DNA from: Brevirhabdus pacifica
Lineage (GTDB): Bacteria; Pseudomonadota; Alphaproteobacteria; Rhodobacterales; Rhodobacteraceae
Direction: 5' to 3'
Assembly: GCF_002797755.1 (NCBI RefSeq)
Contig: NZ_PGFI01000011.1
Location: forward strand, 1,674,001 to 1,738,000
Length of the DNA stretch: 64,000 nt
The position numbers and the translations under genes are program-made. Below are positions 39,571-48,163 of the stretch, piece by piece (the first letter of the stretch is position 1; every line of letters starts with the position of its first letter). The notes under the pieces were generated by a model. That model did not search any database. It was given only the letters and a program-made list of their open reading frames with translations, and had not been told where the DNA came from.

Positions 39571-40562
39571 CGGCGCTCCTCCTTGCGGACGTTGCGGATG
39601 TTCCAGACCATGATCGGCGTCACCAGCAGCATGATGACCAGCGCGATGGTCGAGGCGCGGCCGAAATCGCCACCCCGGAACATCCAGTCGAACATGAGGT
39701 TGGCCAGCACCTGGCTGCCCCACTGGCCGTTGGTCATGGCCAGAACGATGTCGAAGACCTTCAGCACCAGAATGGTGATGGTGGTCCAGACCACGGCGAT
39801 GGTGCCCCAGATCTGCGGCACCTTGATGCGCCAGAAGATCTGTAGCGGGCTGGCACCGTCCAGCACGGCCGCCTCGATCGTCTCCTCGGGGATGCCACGC
39901 AGGGCGGCCGACAGGATGACCATGGCAAAGCCGGTCTGGATCCAGATCAGGATGACCATCAGGAAGAAGTTGTTCCAGAAGGGCGTGGTGATCCACGCCT
40001 CGGGGCTGCCGCCCAGGGCCACCACCACCGCGTTCAGCAGGCCGATCTGGTCGCTGCCCTCGCCGCGATAGTCATAGACGAATTTCCAGATGACCGAGGC
40101 GCCGACAAAGCTGATGGCCATGGGCATGAAGATCAGCGCCTTGGCGAAACTGCCCCAGCGGATGCGGTCGGTCAGCGCCGCCGCGATCAGGCCGAAGAAG
40201 GTCGAGGCCGCCGGCACCACAATCAGCCAAAGGGCATTGTTGCCCAGCGACTCGCGGAATTTCTCGTCCCCCGCCAGCCAGCGCCAGTTGTCGCCGCCGA
40301 CGAAACGGGTGCCGCTGGCGTCGGTGAAGCTGAGCCAGATCGAGTTGAGGACCGGGTAGACCAGGTAGATGCCAAGCACGGCCAGCGCCGGGAACAGGAA
40401 AAGCCAGGGGCGGATGGCATTGGCGCGGTTGATGTTGCGACCCGCGTTCTCGCCCCGGGCGGGCAATGCCGCGTCCAGCACCCGGTTGGCGACGAAGAAA
40501 TAGGCCACGCAGCCGAAGACGCCCGCCGTCATCGTGAAAAGGGCCCACATGATCTGTTCCAT
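39567..40562 (-). CDS. aglF: Alpha-glucoside ABC permease AglF
   Basis: 331-residue inner-membrane permease with helices at the N-terminus (about 5-25, 52-72) and a permease core carrying the coupling loop ETIEAAVLDGASPLQIFWRIKVP. AglF is normally longer than most sugar-permease partners because of the extra N-terminal helix seen here. GAGGAGG precedes the ATG. It pairs with AglG to form the pore and is separated from aglE by a 131-base gap holding two stem-loops. Confidence 0.93.
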   Translation of the reverse strand: MEQIMWALFTMTAGVFGCVAYFFVANRVLDAALPARGENAGRNINRANAIRPWLFLFPALAVLGIYLVYPVLNSIWLSFTDASGTRFVGGDNWRWLAGDEKFRESLGNNALWLIVVPAASTFFGLIAAALTDRIRWGSFAKALIFMPMAISFVGASVIWKFVYDYRGEGSDQIGLLNAVVVALGGSPEAWITTPFWNNFFLMVILIWIQTGFAMVILSAALRGIPEETIEAAVLDGASPLQIFWRIKVPQIWGTIAVVWTTITILVLKVFDIVLAMTNGQWGSQVLANLMFDWMFRGGDFGRASTIALVIMLLVTPIMVWNIRNVRKEERR

Positions 40563-40619
40563 CAGCCCTCCTCGCCGGGGTGCCGGTTGCCGTGACGACG
40601 ATGCCTGTCACCTGGTGTT

Positions 40620-40637
40620 CCGCAGAGTGTTCTGCGG
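40620..40637 (-). other. Minor stem-loop in the aglE-aglF gap
   Basis: CCGCAGA-GTGT-TCTGCGG, a perfect 7-bp stem in tandem with the larger stem-loop at 40652-40685. Confidence 0.45.
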
Positions 40638-40651
40638 GAGTTGTCGTGATC

Positions 40652-40685
40652 GGGGCCGCGCACGCCAAGCAGCGCGCGCGGCCCC
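40652..40685 (-). other. Intercistronic stem-loop after aglE
   Basis: GGGGCCGCGC (40652-40661) pairs with GCGCGGCCCC (40676-40685). It directly follows the binding-protein gene and has no T-run on the transcribed strand, so it probably stabilises the aglE message or attenuates read-through. Confidence 0.6.
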
Positions 40686-40693
40686 TTTTGGGT

Positions 40694-42058
40694 TTACTCG
40701 ACCGACTTCCAGGTTTCCTCGATCTGGGTCGCGACGGCCTTGGCGTCGGCCCCGCCGGCATAGTCGACCATGCCGGTCCAGAAGGCGCCCGCGCCGATGG
40801 CACCGGGCATCAGGTCCGAGCCGTCAAAGCGGAAGGTGTCAGCCTCCAGCAGGATCTGGTTCATCTTCTTCAGGGTCGGATCGCCGAAGACCTCGGTGTT
40901 GACGCCCTTGTGCGGGGTCAGGAAGCCCTTCTGCGCCATCCACACCTCGTGGGCGATGGGGCTTTGCAGGAACTTGATGAAGGCCTGCGCGCCCTTGCTG
41001 TCCTCGGTGATGCCGAAGACGGTGCCGCCGCCCAGAACGGGCTTGCCCAGGTCCTTGCCCGCATAGGCGGGGAAGTAGAAGAAATCGGCGTCCTCGCCCA
41101 CCAGCGTCCCCTCGGGGAAGAAGGCGGGGATGAAGCTTGCCTGGCGGTGCATGTAGCACTTGGGCGGCGAGGAGAAGAGGCCCTTGGGGCTGTCGCGGAA
41201 ATCGGTCGAGGCCACGGCACCCGAGCCGCCGTCGACATATTTCTCGTTACGCGCGAAGGCGCCGAATTCCTCGATGGCGGCCACGACGGCCGGGTCATCG
41301 AAGGGAATCTCGTGGTTGACCCACTTGTCGTAGACGTCGGGCGACTGGGTGCGCAGCATCAGATCCTCGACCCAGTCGGTCGCGGGCCAGCCGGTCGCAC
41401 CGCCGGACCCGAGGCCGATGCACCAGGGCGTGCCGCCGTCGGCGACGATCTGGTCGGACAGGGCCTTCAGGTCTTCCATGGTCTCGGGCACCTCATAGCC
41501 GGCGTCCTCGAAATTCTCGGGGACGTACCAGACTAGGGATTTGACGTCGGACTTGTAGAAAAAGCCGTAAAGATCCTCGTTCCCGTCGGGGCCGGCAAAG
41601 GTGCCCAGGTCGACCCAGGACTGCCCGGCGGCGTAGTTCTCGCGCACCCAATCCTCGGTCCCTTCGGCAAGCGGGGTCAGGTGGCCCTTCGCGGCCAGAT
41701 CCGAAGCCAGGCCCGGCTGGGGAAAGATCGCCACGTTGGGCGGCGAGCCGGCGCCGGTGTCGATCACGATCTGCTGCTCGAAACTGTCCGAGCCGGAATA
41801 GGTCGCCTTGGCGCCGGTGGCGGCGTTGAAATAGGACACCACCGAATCGAAGAGGTCCTTGTCGGGGCCCATCCACGGACCGAAGATGCGGATCTCCTCA
41901 CCCTCGACGCCCAGGTCCTTGAGGCCCTCGAAACTGTCCCAGTTGAAGGCGCCCTCGCCCGGCGCGAACGGCAGATGCTGCTCGGCCAGGGCGGCTTGCG
42001 CCCCCATGCCGGTTCCCAGCGCGGCGACGGCAGCGGCCGTCCAAAACAGTCGATTCAT
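40694..42058 (-). CDS. aglE: Alpha-glucoside-binding protein AglE
   Basis: 454-residue periplasmic binding protein. The signal peptide ends near residue 25 (AQAALA-EQ). The mature protein has the two-lobed sugar-binding fold with EEIRIFGPWMGPDKD, then GKATYSGSD-like ligand segments and many exposed Trp/Tyr residues (WPATDWVEDLM, FFYFPAYAGKDLG) suited to sugar stacking. It presents alpha-glucosides such as sucrose, maltose or trehalose to AglFG. First gene of the operon; an AglR operator lies 54 bases upstream. Confidence 0.94.
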   Translation of the reverse strand: MNRLFWTAAAVAALGTGMGAQAALAEQHLPFAPGEGAFNWDSFEGLKDLGVEGEEIRIFGPWMGPDKDLFDSVVSYFNAATGAKATYSGSDSFEQQIVIDTGAGSPPNVAIFPQPGLASDLAAKGHLTPLAEGTEDWVRENYAAGQSWVDLGTFAGPDGNEDLYGFFYKSDVKSLVWYVPENFEDAGYEVPETMEDLKALSDQIVADGGTPWCIGLGSGGATGWPATDWVEDLMLRTQSPDVYDKWVNHEIPFDDPAVVAAIEEFGAFARNEKYVDGGSGAVASTDFRDSPKGLFSSPPKCYMHRQASFIPAFFPEGTLVGEDADFFYFPAYAGKDLGKPVLGGGTVFGITEDSKGAQAFIKFLQSPIAHEVWMAQKGFLTPHKGVNTEVFGDPTLKKMNQILLEADTFRFDGSDLMPGAIGAGAFWTGMVDYAGGADAKAVATQIEETWKSVE

Positions 42059-42111
42059 GAGTCTCCCTCCCTGATCCCGTGATCCCCGATGACGGGGCGC
42101 GCCAAACTTTT

Positions 42112-42123
42112 CAAAGCGCTTTG
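42112..42123. promoter_or_regulatory. AglR operator 1 (aglE side)
   Basis: CAAAGCGCTTTG, a perfect 12-base palindrome with the central CG step typical of LacI-family sites, 54 bases upstream of aglE. A TTGACA (42161-42156, minus strand) lies further upstream and may be the -35. Confidence 0.75.
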
Positions 42124-42288
42124 GTCGCGTAACCGTTGCCTTACTCGATGGTTGCTGTCAAACGATAACAAGCAAAGAGCCTTACAAATGCCAGTTTACA
42201 CAACGATCCCATGCCCGCCCCTCGCCGCCGCACCCTTTCCCGGAACCTGCGCACATCCCCGGAGCACGTGGATTTCATTGACCGATTC

Positions 42289-42300
42289 CAAATCGCTTTG
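42289..42300. promoter_or_regulatory. AglR operator 2 (aglR side)
   Basis: CAAATCGCTTTG, identical to operator 1 except for one base, 15 bases before the aglR start. It suggests autoregulation and possible looping between sites 177 bases apart. Confidence 0.7.
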
Positions 42301-42314
42301 AGCAGGGTGTCCCG

Positions 42315-43370
42315 ATGAACCTCAAGCAACTCGCGGAACAGCTGGGCCTTTCCCAGACCACCGTCAGCCGCGCCCTCAACGGCTACCCCGAGGTCAGCGA
42401 CGCCACCCGCCGCCGGGTGCAGGAGGCCGCACAGCGTTTCAACTATCGCCCTAACGCCCGCGCCCGCAGCCTCGCGACCGGCAACTCGATGATCGTGGGC
42501 CACGTCATCCCCGTCTCGGACCGGCACGAGATGGTGAACCCGGTCTTCATGGATTTCATCGCCGGCGCCGGCGAATGCTACACCCGCGCGGGTTATGACA
42601 TTCTGCTGTCGGTCGTGACCGACGACGACGAGGCCCGCACCTACCGCCGCCTGGCCAAGGATGGCATCGTCGACGGCGTCATCGTCCACGGTCCCCGGCA
42701 CGAGGATCCCCGCGTGCCGCTGCTGCAATCGCTGGGCCTGCCCTTCGTGGTTCACGGGCGCACCCTGGCGACAGATCCTGCTTTCTCGTGGCTGGATATC
42801 GACAACACCCGATCCTTCCGGCGGGCGACCGGGCTGCTGACCGACCTGGGGCACCGGCGCATTGCCCTTCTCAACGGGTTGGAATGGATGGATTTCGCCC
42901 AGCGGCGGCGCGAGGGCTACCTTCAGGGCCTGGCCGACGCGGGGCTGACCATGCGCCCCGAACTGATGCACAGCGACGAGATGACTGAGGATTTCGGCCA
43001 TGATGTCGCCGCCCGCCTGCTGGACGGGTCCGAACCGCCGACCGCCTTCCTGGTGTCTTCGTGCATCACCGCGCTTGGCGTGCGCCGCGCGGTCGAGACG
43101 CGGGGGATGAGTGTGGGGCGCGACGTGTCGATCGTCACCCATGACGATGACCTGTCCTATCTTGGCAACCGGGGCGATGTGCCCAGCTTTACCGCCACCC
43201 GCTCTTCGGTGCGGCAGGCCGGGCGCCGCTGTGCCGAGATCCTGCTGGGCCTGATCGCCTCCCGGCAGGAGGATCAGCCCACGCCACCGGTGCAGGAGCT
43301 GTGGGAATCCCAGCTATTGGTCGGCCGCTCCACCGGCCCGGCCCGCGACCGGGCAGAAGGCACGACATGA
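42315..43370 (+). CDS. aglR: LacI-family regulator AglR
   Basis: 351 residues. The N-terminal LacI helix-turn-helix and hinge helix (LKQLAEQLGLSQTTVSRALNGYP, about 3-55) are followed by a periplasmic-binding-protein-like sugar domain. It lacks the usual short extension before the first helix. Divergent from aglE, with two matching operators in the 256-base gap, it should repress the agl operon until an alpha-glucoside or glucose derivative binds. The stop overlaps the glk start. Confidence 0.92.
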   Translation: MNLKQLAEQLGLSQTTVSRALNGYPEVSDATRRRVQEAAQRFNYRPNARARSLATGNSMIVGHVIPVSDRHEMVNPVFMDFIAGAGECYTRAGYDILLSVVTDDDEARTYRRLAKDGIVDGVIVHGPRHEDPRVPLLQSLGLPFVVHGRTLATDPAFSWLDIDNTRSFRRATGLLTDLGHRRIALLNGLEWMDFAQRRREGYLQGLADAGLTMRPELMHSDEMTEDFGHDVAARLLDGSEPPTAFLVSSCITALGVRRAVETRGMSVGRDVSIVTHDDDLSYLGNRGDVPSFTATRSSVRQAGRRCAEILLGLIASRQEDQPTPPVQELWESQLLVGRSTGPARDRAEGTT

Positions 43371-44389
43371 TGACGGAAGGACCCTCGGCAATGACGGACC
43401 GGGCGGAGGCCGACACGCGGCCCGACCTGCTTGTGGATCTGGGCGGAACCAATTCCCGCGTCGGGCTGGCGCGGGACGGGGTGCTGATCCACGACAGCAT
43501 CCGCCGCATCGCCAATGGCGATCACCCCTCGCTTGCCTCGGTTTTGCACAGCTACCTGGCTGAAGAGACGGGGCCGCGCCCGCGCGCTCTGGCCGTGGCC
43601 CTGGCCGGCCCGGTCGAGGGGCGGCACGGCGCGATGACAAACCTTGCCTGGCAGATTGATGCGGACGGGCTGATGGCCGAATTCGGGCTGGAGCGGGCCG
43701 AGCTGATGAACGACCTTCAGGCCCAGGCCCTGGCCCTGCCGCGCCTTGACGATGGCGCGCTGCGCCCCCTGCTGGCCGCCGCCCGCCCCCCGGCACCGGC
43801 GCTGCGGGGCGAGCGGCTGGTCGCGGGCATCGGCACCGGGTTCAACGCCGCCATGCTGTTCGGCGCCCGGCCCGGGCGGGGCGCCTTCAGCCCCGCCTCG
43901 GAATCCGGTCACGTAAACATGGTGGTGCAGGACGAGGATGATCTGGCCCTGGCACGGTTTTTGGCCGGTCCCGGTGGCTTTGCCTCGGCCGAGGATGTGC
44001 TGTCGGGCCGGGGCCTGGCCGCGGTGCACCGCTTTGCCGCCGAACGCGCGGGCGCGCCCCTGCCCGACGATTGGCAGGCCGCCCAGACCGTCGCCGCCAT
44101 CGGCCGGGCGGAGGCGCCTGCCCTCCACGCGGCACGGCTTTTCACCCGTCAGCTTGGCGCGGTTCTGGGAAACCTGGCGCTGGTCCAGCTTCCCCGCGGC
44201 GGCATTGTCCTGGCAGGGGGCGTCGCGCGGGCCATGGCGCCGCACCTGGCCGCCTGCGGCCTGGCCGATGCCTTCCGCGACAAGGGCCGCTTCGGCCCGT
44301 TCATGGAACAGTTCTCGATTTCGGTGCTGGACGACGACTTCGCCGCCCTGACGGGCTGCGCCGAGATTCTGCGCCCCGCCGGGGCCTAG
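43367..44389 (+). CDS. glk: Glucokinase
   Basis: 340-residue Glk-type (not ROK) glucokinase. It shows the ATP phosphate-1 loop LLVDLGGTNSRVGL (about 20-33), the substrate region MNDLQAQALALP, GTGFNAAM, FSPASESGHVNM and the phosphate-2/adenosine region IVLAGGVA. It phosphorylates glucose freed by AglA. The ATG at 43367 overlaps the aglR stop (ATGA); an ATG at 43391 also has AAGGA upstream and is a real alternative. Its stop forms a shared CTAG with the convergent DUF4198 gene. Confidence 0.92.
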   Translation: MMTEGPSAMTDRAEADTRPDLLVDLGGTNSRVGLARDGVLIHDSIRRIANGDHPSLASVLHSYLAEETGPRPRALAVALAGPVEGRHGAMTNLAWQIDADGLMAEFGLERAELMNDLQAQALALPRLDDGALRPLLAAARPPAPALRGERLVAGIGTGFNAAMLFGARPGRGAFSPASESGHVNMVVQDEDDLALARFLAGPGGFASAEDVLSGRGLAAVHRFAAERAGAPLPDDWQAAQTVAAIGRAEAPALHAARLFTRQLGAVLGNLALVQLPRGGIVLAGGVARAMAPHLAACGLADAFRDKGRFGPFMEQFSISVLDDDFAALTGCAEILRPAGA

Positions 44390-45201
44390 CCGGGCACCCG
44401 GAAGGTCAGGCTGGCCCAGAGCGATTCCCACACCGCCTCCAGCGCCTTGGCCTTGATCGGGTCGGGCTCTCGCATGACCACCGCGTCCACAAGATAGCGA
44501 TGGCCGGGCTTGACCGGCACCGTGACCTCGCCGGCCGCGTCCGTGCGCAGCATGAAGCTGGTGACGCTGTCGTCGGGGGCCTTCTCGAACACTTCGACCT
44601 GGGTGTCGGCGCGGGGGTCGCGCTTGTAATAGACCGTGACGGGCAGACCGCCCGACATGTCGTCCACGTAAGGATTGGCGCGGGCCACGATCTCGGTCAC
44701 CAGACCGTAATGCTGATCCGCGCCGCCGCCCTGCCCCACCTGTACCAGCGACTTGGCGTGGCGCGAGTAAAGCTCGACAAAGCCCGCGTCGGGCAGGCCC
44801 CGCTCGGCGTGACGCTCCAGCGCCCAGGCGAAATCCTTGTGGGTGACGAAGGAGGTGAAGGTCTCCAGGTCCTTGTAGCGCAGCTTGGTGTCGTTGGTGG
44901 ATTCGATCAGCACGTTCAGCCCCTCGCCCAGGGACGCGGTGTCGATGGCCGGAATGTCCCCCGGACGCCCCTCGACCCGGCGCAGGCGGTTGCCCTGGGC
45001 AATGTCCAGCCGCGTGAAGCTGCGCGGAAGGTAGCTGTAGGCGCTGCCCTTGAAGTCCTGGCCGACGCGAACGTTGGCGACGATCCGGTCGCCGGGCGCG
45101 GGCTGATAGTCGACCGGGTCGATCCAGAACTCGTGGCCCTGCGCGGAAACTGTGCTAAGCACCGACAAGATCGCAGCAGTGACAACAGGCAAGATACGCA
45201 T
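44386..45201 (-). CDS. DUF4198 domain-containing periplasmic protein
   Basis: 271 residues with a signal peptide (MRILPVVTAAILSVL, cleavage near GHEFW). The mature protein opens with HEFWIDPVDYQPAPGD, the DUF4198 start, and is rich in beta strands, including a Cna-B-like segment (TDAAGEVTVPVKPGHRYLV). Such proteins often sit beside cobalt/nickel transport genes; here it is divergent from a HupE/UreJ protein, so a role in metal binding or delivery is plausible inference. AAAGGA lies just before the ATG at 45201. Confidence 0.82.
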   Translation of the reverse strand: MRILPVVTAAILSVLSTVSAQGHEFWIDPVDYQPAPGDRIVANVRVGQDFKGSAYSYLPRSFTRLDIAQGNRLRRVEGRPGDIPAIDTASLGEGLNVLIESTNDTKLRYKDLETFTSFVTHKDFAWALERHAERGLPDAGFVELYSRHAKSLVQVGQGGGADQHYGLVTEIVARANPYVDDMSGGLPVTVYYKRDPRADTQVEVFEKAPDDSVTSFMLRTDAAGEVTVPVKPGHRYLVDAVVMREPDPIKAKALEAVWESLWASLTFRVPG

Positions 45202-45229
45202 GAATAATCCTTTTTCTTCGGGCCTTACA

Positions 45230-46378
45230 ATGGCGCGGGGGACCCGTTCGTCAAGCCATCTCGCGGCTTTGCTTGCCCTGTTCACGACCTTTTGGCTGAT
45301 GTGCCTGGCCGGCCTTGCCGCCGCCCACGAGCTGCGCCCGGCGGTCGGCGATTTCGCGATCCGCGAGGACACGGTCGAGTGGAAGCTGCGCCTGAGCGCC
45401 GAGGCATTGCTGGCCGATATCGACATGGAAGGCATCTTCGACACCGATGAGGATGCCAATGCCGCCACCTACGACAGCCTGCGCGCCCTGCCGGCCGAGG
45501 ACATCCAGCAAAGGTTCCGCGCCCAGTGGGAGCGGATCGGCAAGGGCTTTGTCGCCCGCGCCGCCGGTGCCGACCTGCCGATCGAGCTGGTCGACATCCA
45601 GGTCCCCGGCCCCGGCGACCTGAGCCTTGCACGCGACAGCAACATCCAGCTTCGCGTCGCCCTGCCCGACGGTGCCCCGGCCGTGCAGCTTGGCTGGGTC
45701 GCGGCCTATGGCCCGCTGGTCCTGCGTCAGGAAGGCCCGGAAGAGACCGCCTATACCGGCTACCTGACCGGGGGCGAGCTGACGCCACCGATCCCGCGCA
45801 ACGGCTCGGCCCGGCAAAGCAGCCTTCGCGCCTTTGCCGAGTTCGTCTACATCGGATTCGAGCATATCGTGCCCAAGGGCCTCGATCACATCCTCTTCGT
45901 GCTGGGGCTTTTCCTTCTTTCGCTGCGCCTGCGGCCGCTGCTGATGCAGATCAGCGCCTTCACCCTGGCCCATACCGTGACGCTGGCACTGGGGATCCTG
46001 GGCTATGTCAACCTGCCGGCCCAGGTGGTCGAGCCGCTGATCGCCGCCTCGATCGTCTACGTCGCGGTCGAGAACATCCTGATGCGCAAGCTCAGCCCTT
46101 GGCGCCCGGCGCTGGTCTTCGGGTTCGGCCTGTTGCACGGGCTTGGCTTTGCCTCGGTGCTGGGCGAGATCGGGCTGGACCCGGCGCGGTTCGCAAGCGG
46201 TCTGATCGGGTTCAACATCGGCGTGGAACTGGGCCAGCTTGCGGTCATCGCGGTGGCCTGGCTGCTGTTGGCGCAGCCCTTCGGCCACAAGCCCTGGTAT
46301 CGCCGGCGGGTGACGATCCCCGCCTCGGCGCTGATCGCGCTGGTCGGCGCCTTCTGGTTCGTCGAGCGGGTGATCTGA
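45230..46378 (+). CDS. HupE/UreJ-family membrane protein
   Basis: 382 residues. The signal peptide covers about 1-33 (ending LAAAHELRP), a periplasmic beta-rich domain follows (about 34-205), then five to six helices form the HupE/UreJ_2 module with GLDHILFVLGLFLLSL, FTLAHTVTLALG and HGLGFASVLGEIGL, whose His residues resemble nickel/cobalt permease metal sites. The ATG at 45230 leaves 28 bases to the divergent DUF4198 gene; an ATG at 45200 would overlap it. Probably a metal transporter or accessory. Confidence 0.82.
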   Translation: MARGTRSSSHLAALLALFTTFWLMCLAGLAAAHELRPAVGDFAIREDTVEWKLRLSAEALLADIDMEGIFDTDEDANAATYDSLRALPAEDIQQRFRAQWERIGKGFVARAAGADLPIELVDIQVPGPGDLSLARDSNIQLRVALPDGAPAVQLGWVAAYGPLVLRQEGPEETAYTGYLTGGELTPPIPRNGSARQSSLRAFAEFVYIGFEHIVPKGLDHILFVLGLFLLSLRLRPLLMQISAFTLAHTVTLALGILGYVNLPAQVVEPLIAASIVYVAVENILMRKLSPWRPALVFGFGLLHGLGFASVLGEIGLDPARFASGLIGFNIGVELGQLAVIAVAWLLLAQPFGHKPWYRRRVTIPASALIALVGAFWFVERVI

Positions 46379-46480
46379 CCCCCGCCCACCGTTACCCCCG
46401 GGCACCGCTGCACAGGGGATCGCGTCCCCGCCGCGGACCCGCGATCACCCCTAGTCGCGCACAACAAGGCGCCCGGTCGC

Positions 46481-46502
46481 GGTGGGCATATCCTTGCCCA
46501 CC
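46481..46502. promoter_or_regulatory. Perfect inverted repeat upstream of the nucleoside hydrolase
   Basis: GGTGGGCA-TATCCT-TGCCCACC, an 8-bp repeat 66 bases before the nucleoside hydrolase start and 103 bases after the HupE-like stop. It could be an operator or the end of the upstream transcript; no T-run. Confidence 0.4.
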
Positions 46503-46567
46503 CCGGCCGCCCTGCTGGACAAGACCGCGCGGCGCCGTCACTCTCCGCCCAGACCGAAGGATCCCCC

Positions 46568-47509
46568 ATGAGCCGCCGCAAGATCATCATCGACACCGAC
46601 CCCGGGCAGGATGACGCCATCGCCATCCTGCTGGCCCTCGCCAGCCCGGAAGAGCTGGACGTGATGGCGCTGACCGTCGTGGCCGGCAACGTCCCGCTGG
46701 AGCTGACCCAGAAGAACGCCCGCAAGATCTGCGAACTGGCGGGCCGCCGCGACCTGCCCGTTTACGCCGGCTGCGACCGCCCGCTGGAACGCCGGCTGGT
46801 CACGGCCGAGCATGTCCACGGGCGCACCGGCCTCGACGGGCCCGAGCTGCCCGAGCCGACGATGCCGCTGGCCCCGGCCCATGCCGTCGACTACCTGATC
46901 GACACCCTGCGGGCCGAGCCCGAGGGCAGCGTCACCCTCTGCCCGGTCGGCCCCCTGACCAACATCGCCACCGCCCTGCAGCGCGCGCCGGACATCGCCC
47001 CCCGCATCGCCGAGATCGTGATGATGGGCGGCGCCTATTTCGCCGTCGGCAACATCACCCCGACGGCCGAATTCAACATCTACGTCGATCCCCATGCCGC
47101 CAAGATCGTCTTCGACGCGGGTATTCCGATGACGGTCATGCCGCTGGATGTGACCCACAAGGCGCTGACCACCGCCGACCGGGTCGAGGCGTTCCGCGAT
47201 CTGGGCACCGAAGTGGGCCGGGCCTGCGCCGCCTGGACCGATTTCTACGAGCGGTTCGACAAGGAAAAATACGCAAGCCCCGGCGCGCCCCTGCACGACC
47301 CCTGCGTCATCGCCTACCTGCTGGACCCCAGCCTGTTTTCGGGTCGGCTGGTCAATGTCGAGGTCGAGACCGGGTCCGAGCTGACGATGGGCATGACCGT
47401 CGCCGACTGGTGGGGGGTCACCGACCGCCCGGCAAACGCAACCTTCATCGGCGATGTCGATGCCGATGGCTTCTTCCGCCTTCTGACCGAAAGGATCGCC
47501 CGCCTGTGA
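46568..47509 (+). CDS. Nucleoside hydrolase (IunH/RihA family)
   Basis: 313 residues. DTDPGQDDA (D9, D11, D15, D16) is the calcium-binding Asp cluster of nucleoside N-ribohydrolases. A VGPLTNIA motif, MMGGAYF and the later EFNIYVDPHAA complete the active-site framework. It splits nucleosides into base and ribose for salvage. GAAGGA precedes the ATG by 6 bases. The stop overlaps the next gene (GTGA). Confidence 0.93.
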   Translation: MSRRKIIIDTDPGQDDAIAILLALASPEELDVMALTVVAGNVPLELTQKNARKICELAGRRDLPVYAGCDRPLERRLVTAEHVHGRTGLDGPELPEPTMPLAPAHAVDYLIDTLRAEPEGSVTLCPVGPLTNIATALQRAPDIAPRIAEIVMMGGAYFAVGNITPTAEFNIYVDPHAAKIVFDAGIPMTVMPLDVTHKALTTADRVEAFRDLGTEVGRACAAWTDFYERFDKEKYASPGAPLHDPCVIAYLLDPSLFSGRLVNVEVETGSELTMGMTVADWWGVTDRPANATFIGDVDADGFFRLLTERIARL

Positions 47510-48045
47510 GCGCCGCCCTGCATCTTGCCAATTCCGACGACATGGACCGCCTTCTACCCCTCGTCGATGCCTGCCGGCAGGAGGGGATGACCCCGCCCGC
47601 CGCCAAATCCGCGGCCGATGGCGGCGCCGTTGCCGTGGCCGGCAACGCGGCCGTCAAGATCTCGCCGCGGGTGCAGGCCGCTGAAGCCGCCGAGGCCGAG
47701 GCCCGCCACGAGGCGCTGCTGGAACTTCTGGGCGGCACGCCGCTGGGGGTGATCTACCTCATCGGGCCGCGCCGGTCGCCGATTGGCTATATCGCCCTGT
47801 CCTTCGGCCATTCCATCGCCCGGGGCGGCATCATCGGCTCGGTCGAGGAATTCTACCTGCGCCGCGCCCTGCGGGGCCGCGGCATCGGCACCGAGGTGCT
47901 GGGCAACCTTCTGCGGGCCCTGTCGTCCCACGGGCTGCGCGCCCTGCGCGTCGAGACCGAGGCCGACGCCCCCGGCGCGGGCCTTTTCCGCCGCCTTGGC
48001 TTCCGCGAGGCCGCCGGGCAGCGCGTGCTGACCCGCGCCCTCTGA
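47506..48045 (+). CDS. GNAT-family N-acetyltransferase
   Basis: 179 residues, start GTG overlapping the nucleoside hydrolase stop. The acetyl-CoA loop is [14 protein letters not shown] (about 118-131), preceded by the strand pattern SVEEFYLR. The first third holds an Ala/Glu-rich stretch (about 38-75) that looks like an insertion relative to compact GNATs; this is visible low complexity, not a frameshift. Substrate unknown. It is probably co-translated with the hydrolase. Confidence 0.85.
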   Translation: MSAALHLANSDDMDRLLPLVDACRQEGMTPPAAKSAADGGAVAVAGNAAVKISPRVQAAEAAEAEARHEALLELLGGTPLGVIYLIGPRRSPIGYIALSFGHSIARGGIIGSVEEFYLRRALRGRGIGTEVLGNLLRALSSHGLRALRVETEADAPGAGLFRRLGFREAAGQRVLTRAL

Positions 48046-48163
48046 AGGACGGGCGCGCTGGTCACCGGCGGCAGGCGTGCTTATCTCTAGGGGTGGCCCG
48101 CCTGCACGGCGCGGCCCACACTCACGGATCGACCAAGGACTGCCCCACAAGGATCGTCGCCGC

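Noticed and set aside
42156-42161. TTGACA as the aglE -35 element
   Set aside because: No acceptable -10 at 16-18 bases; noted with the operator but not called a promoter.
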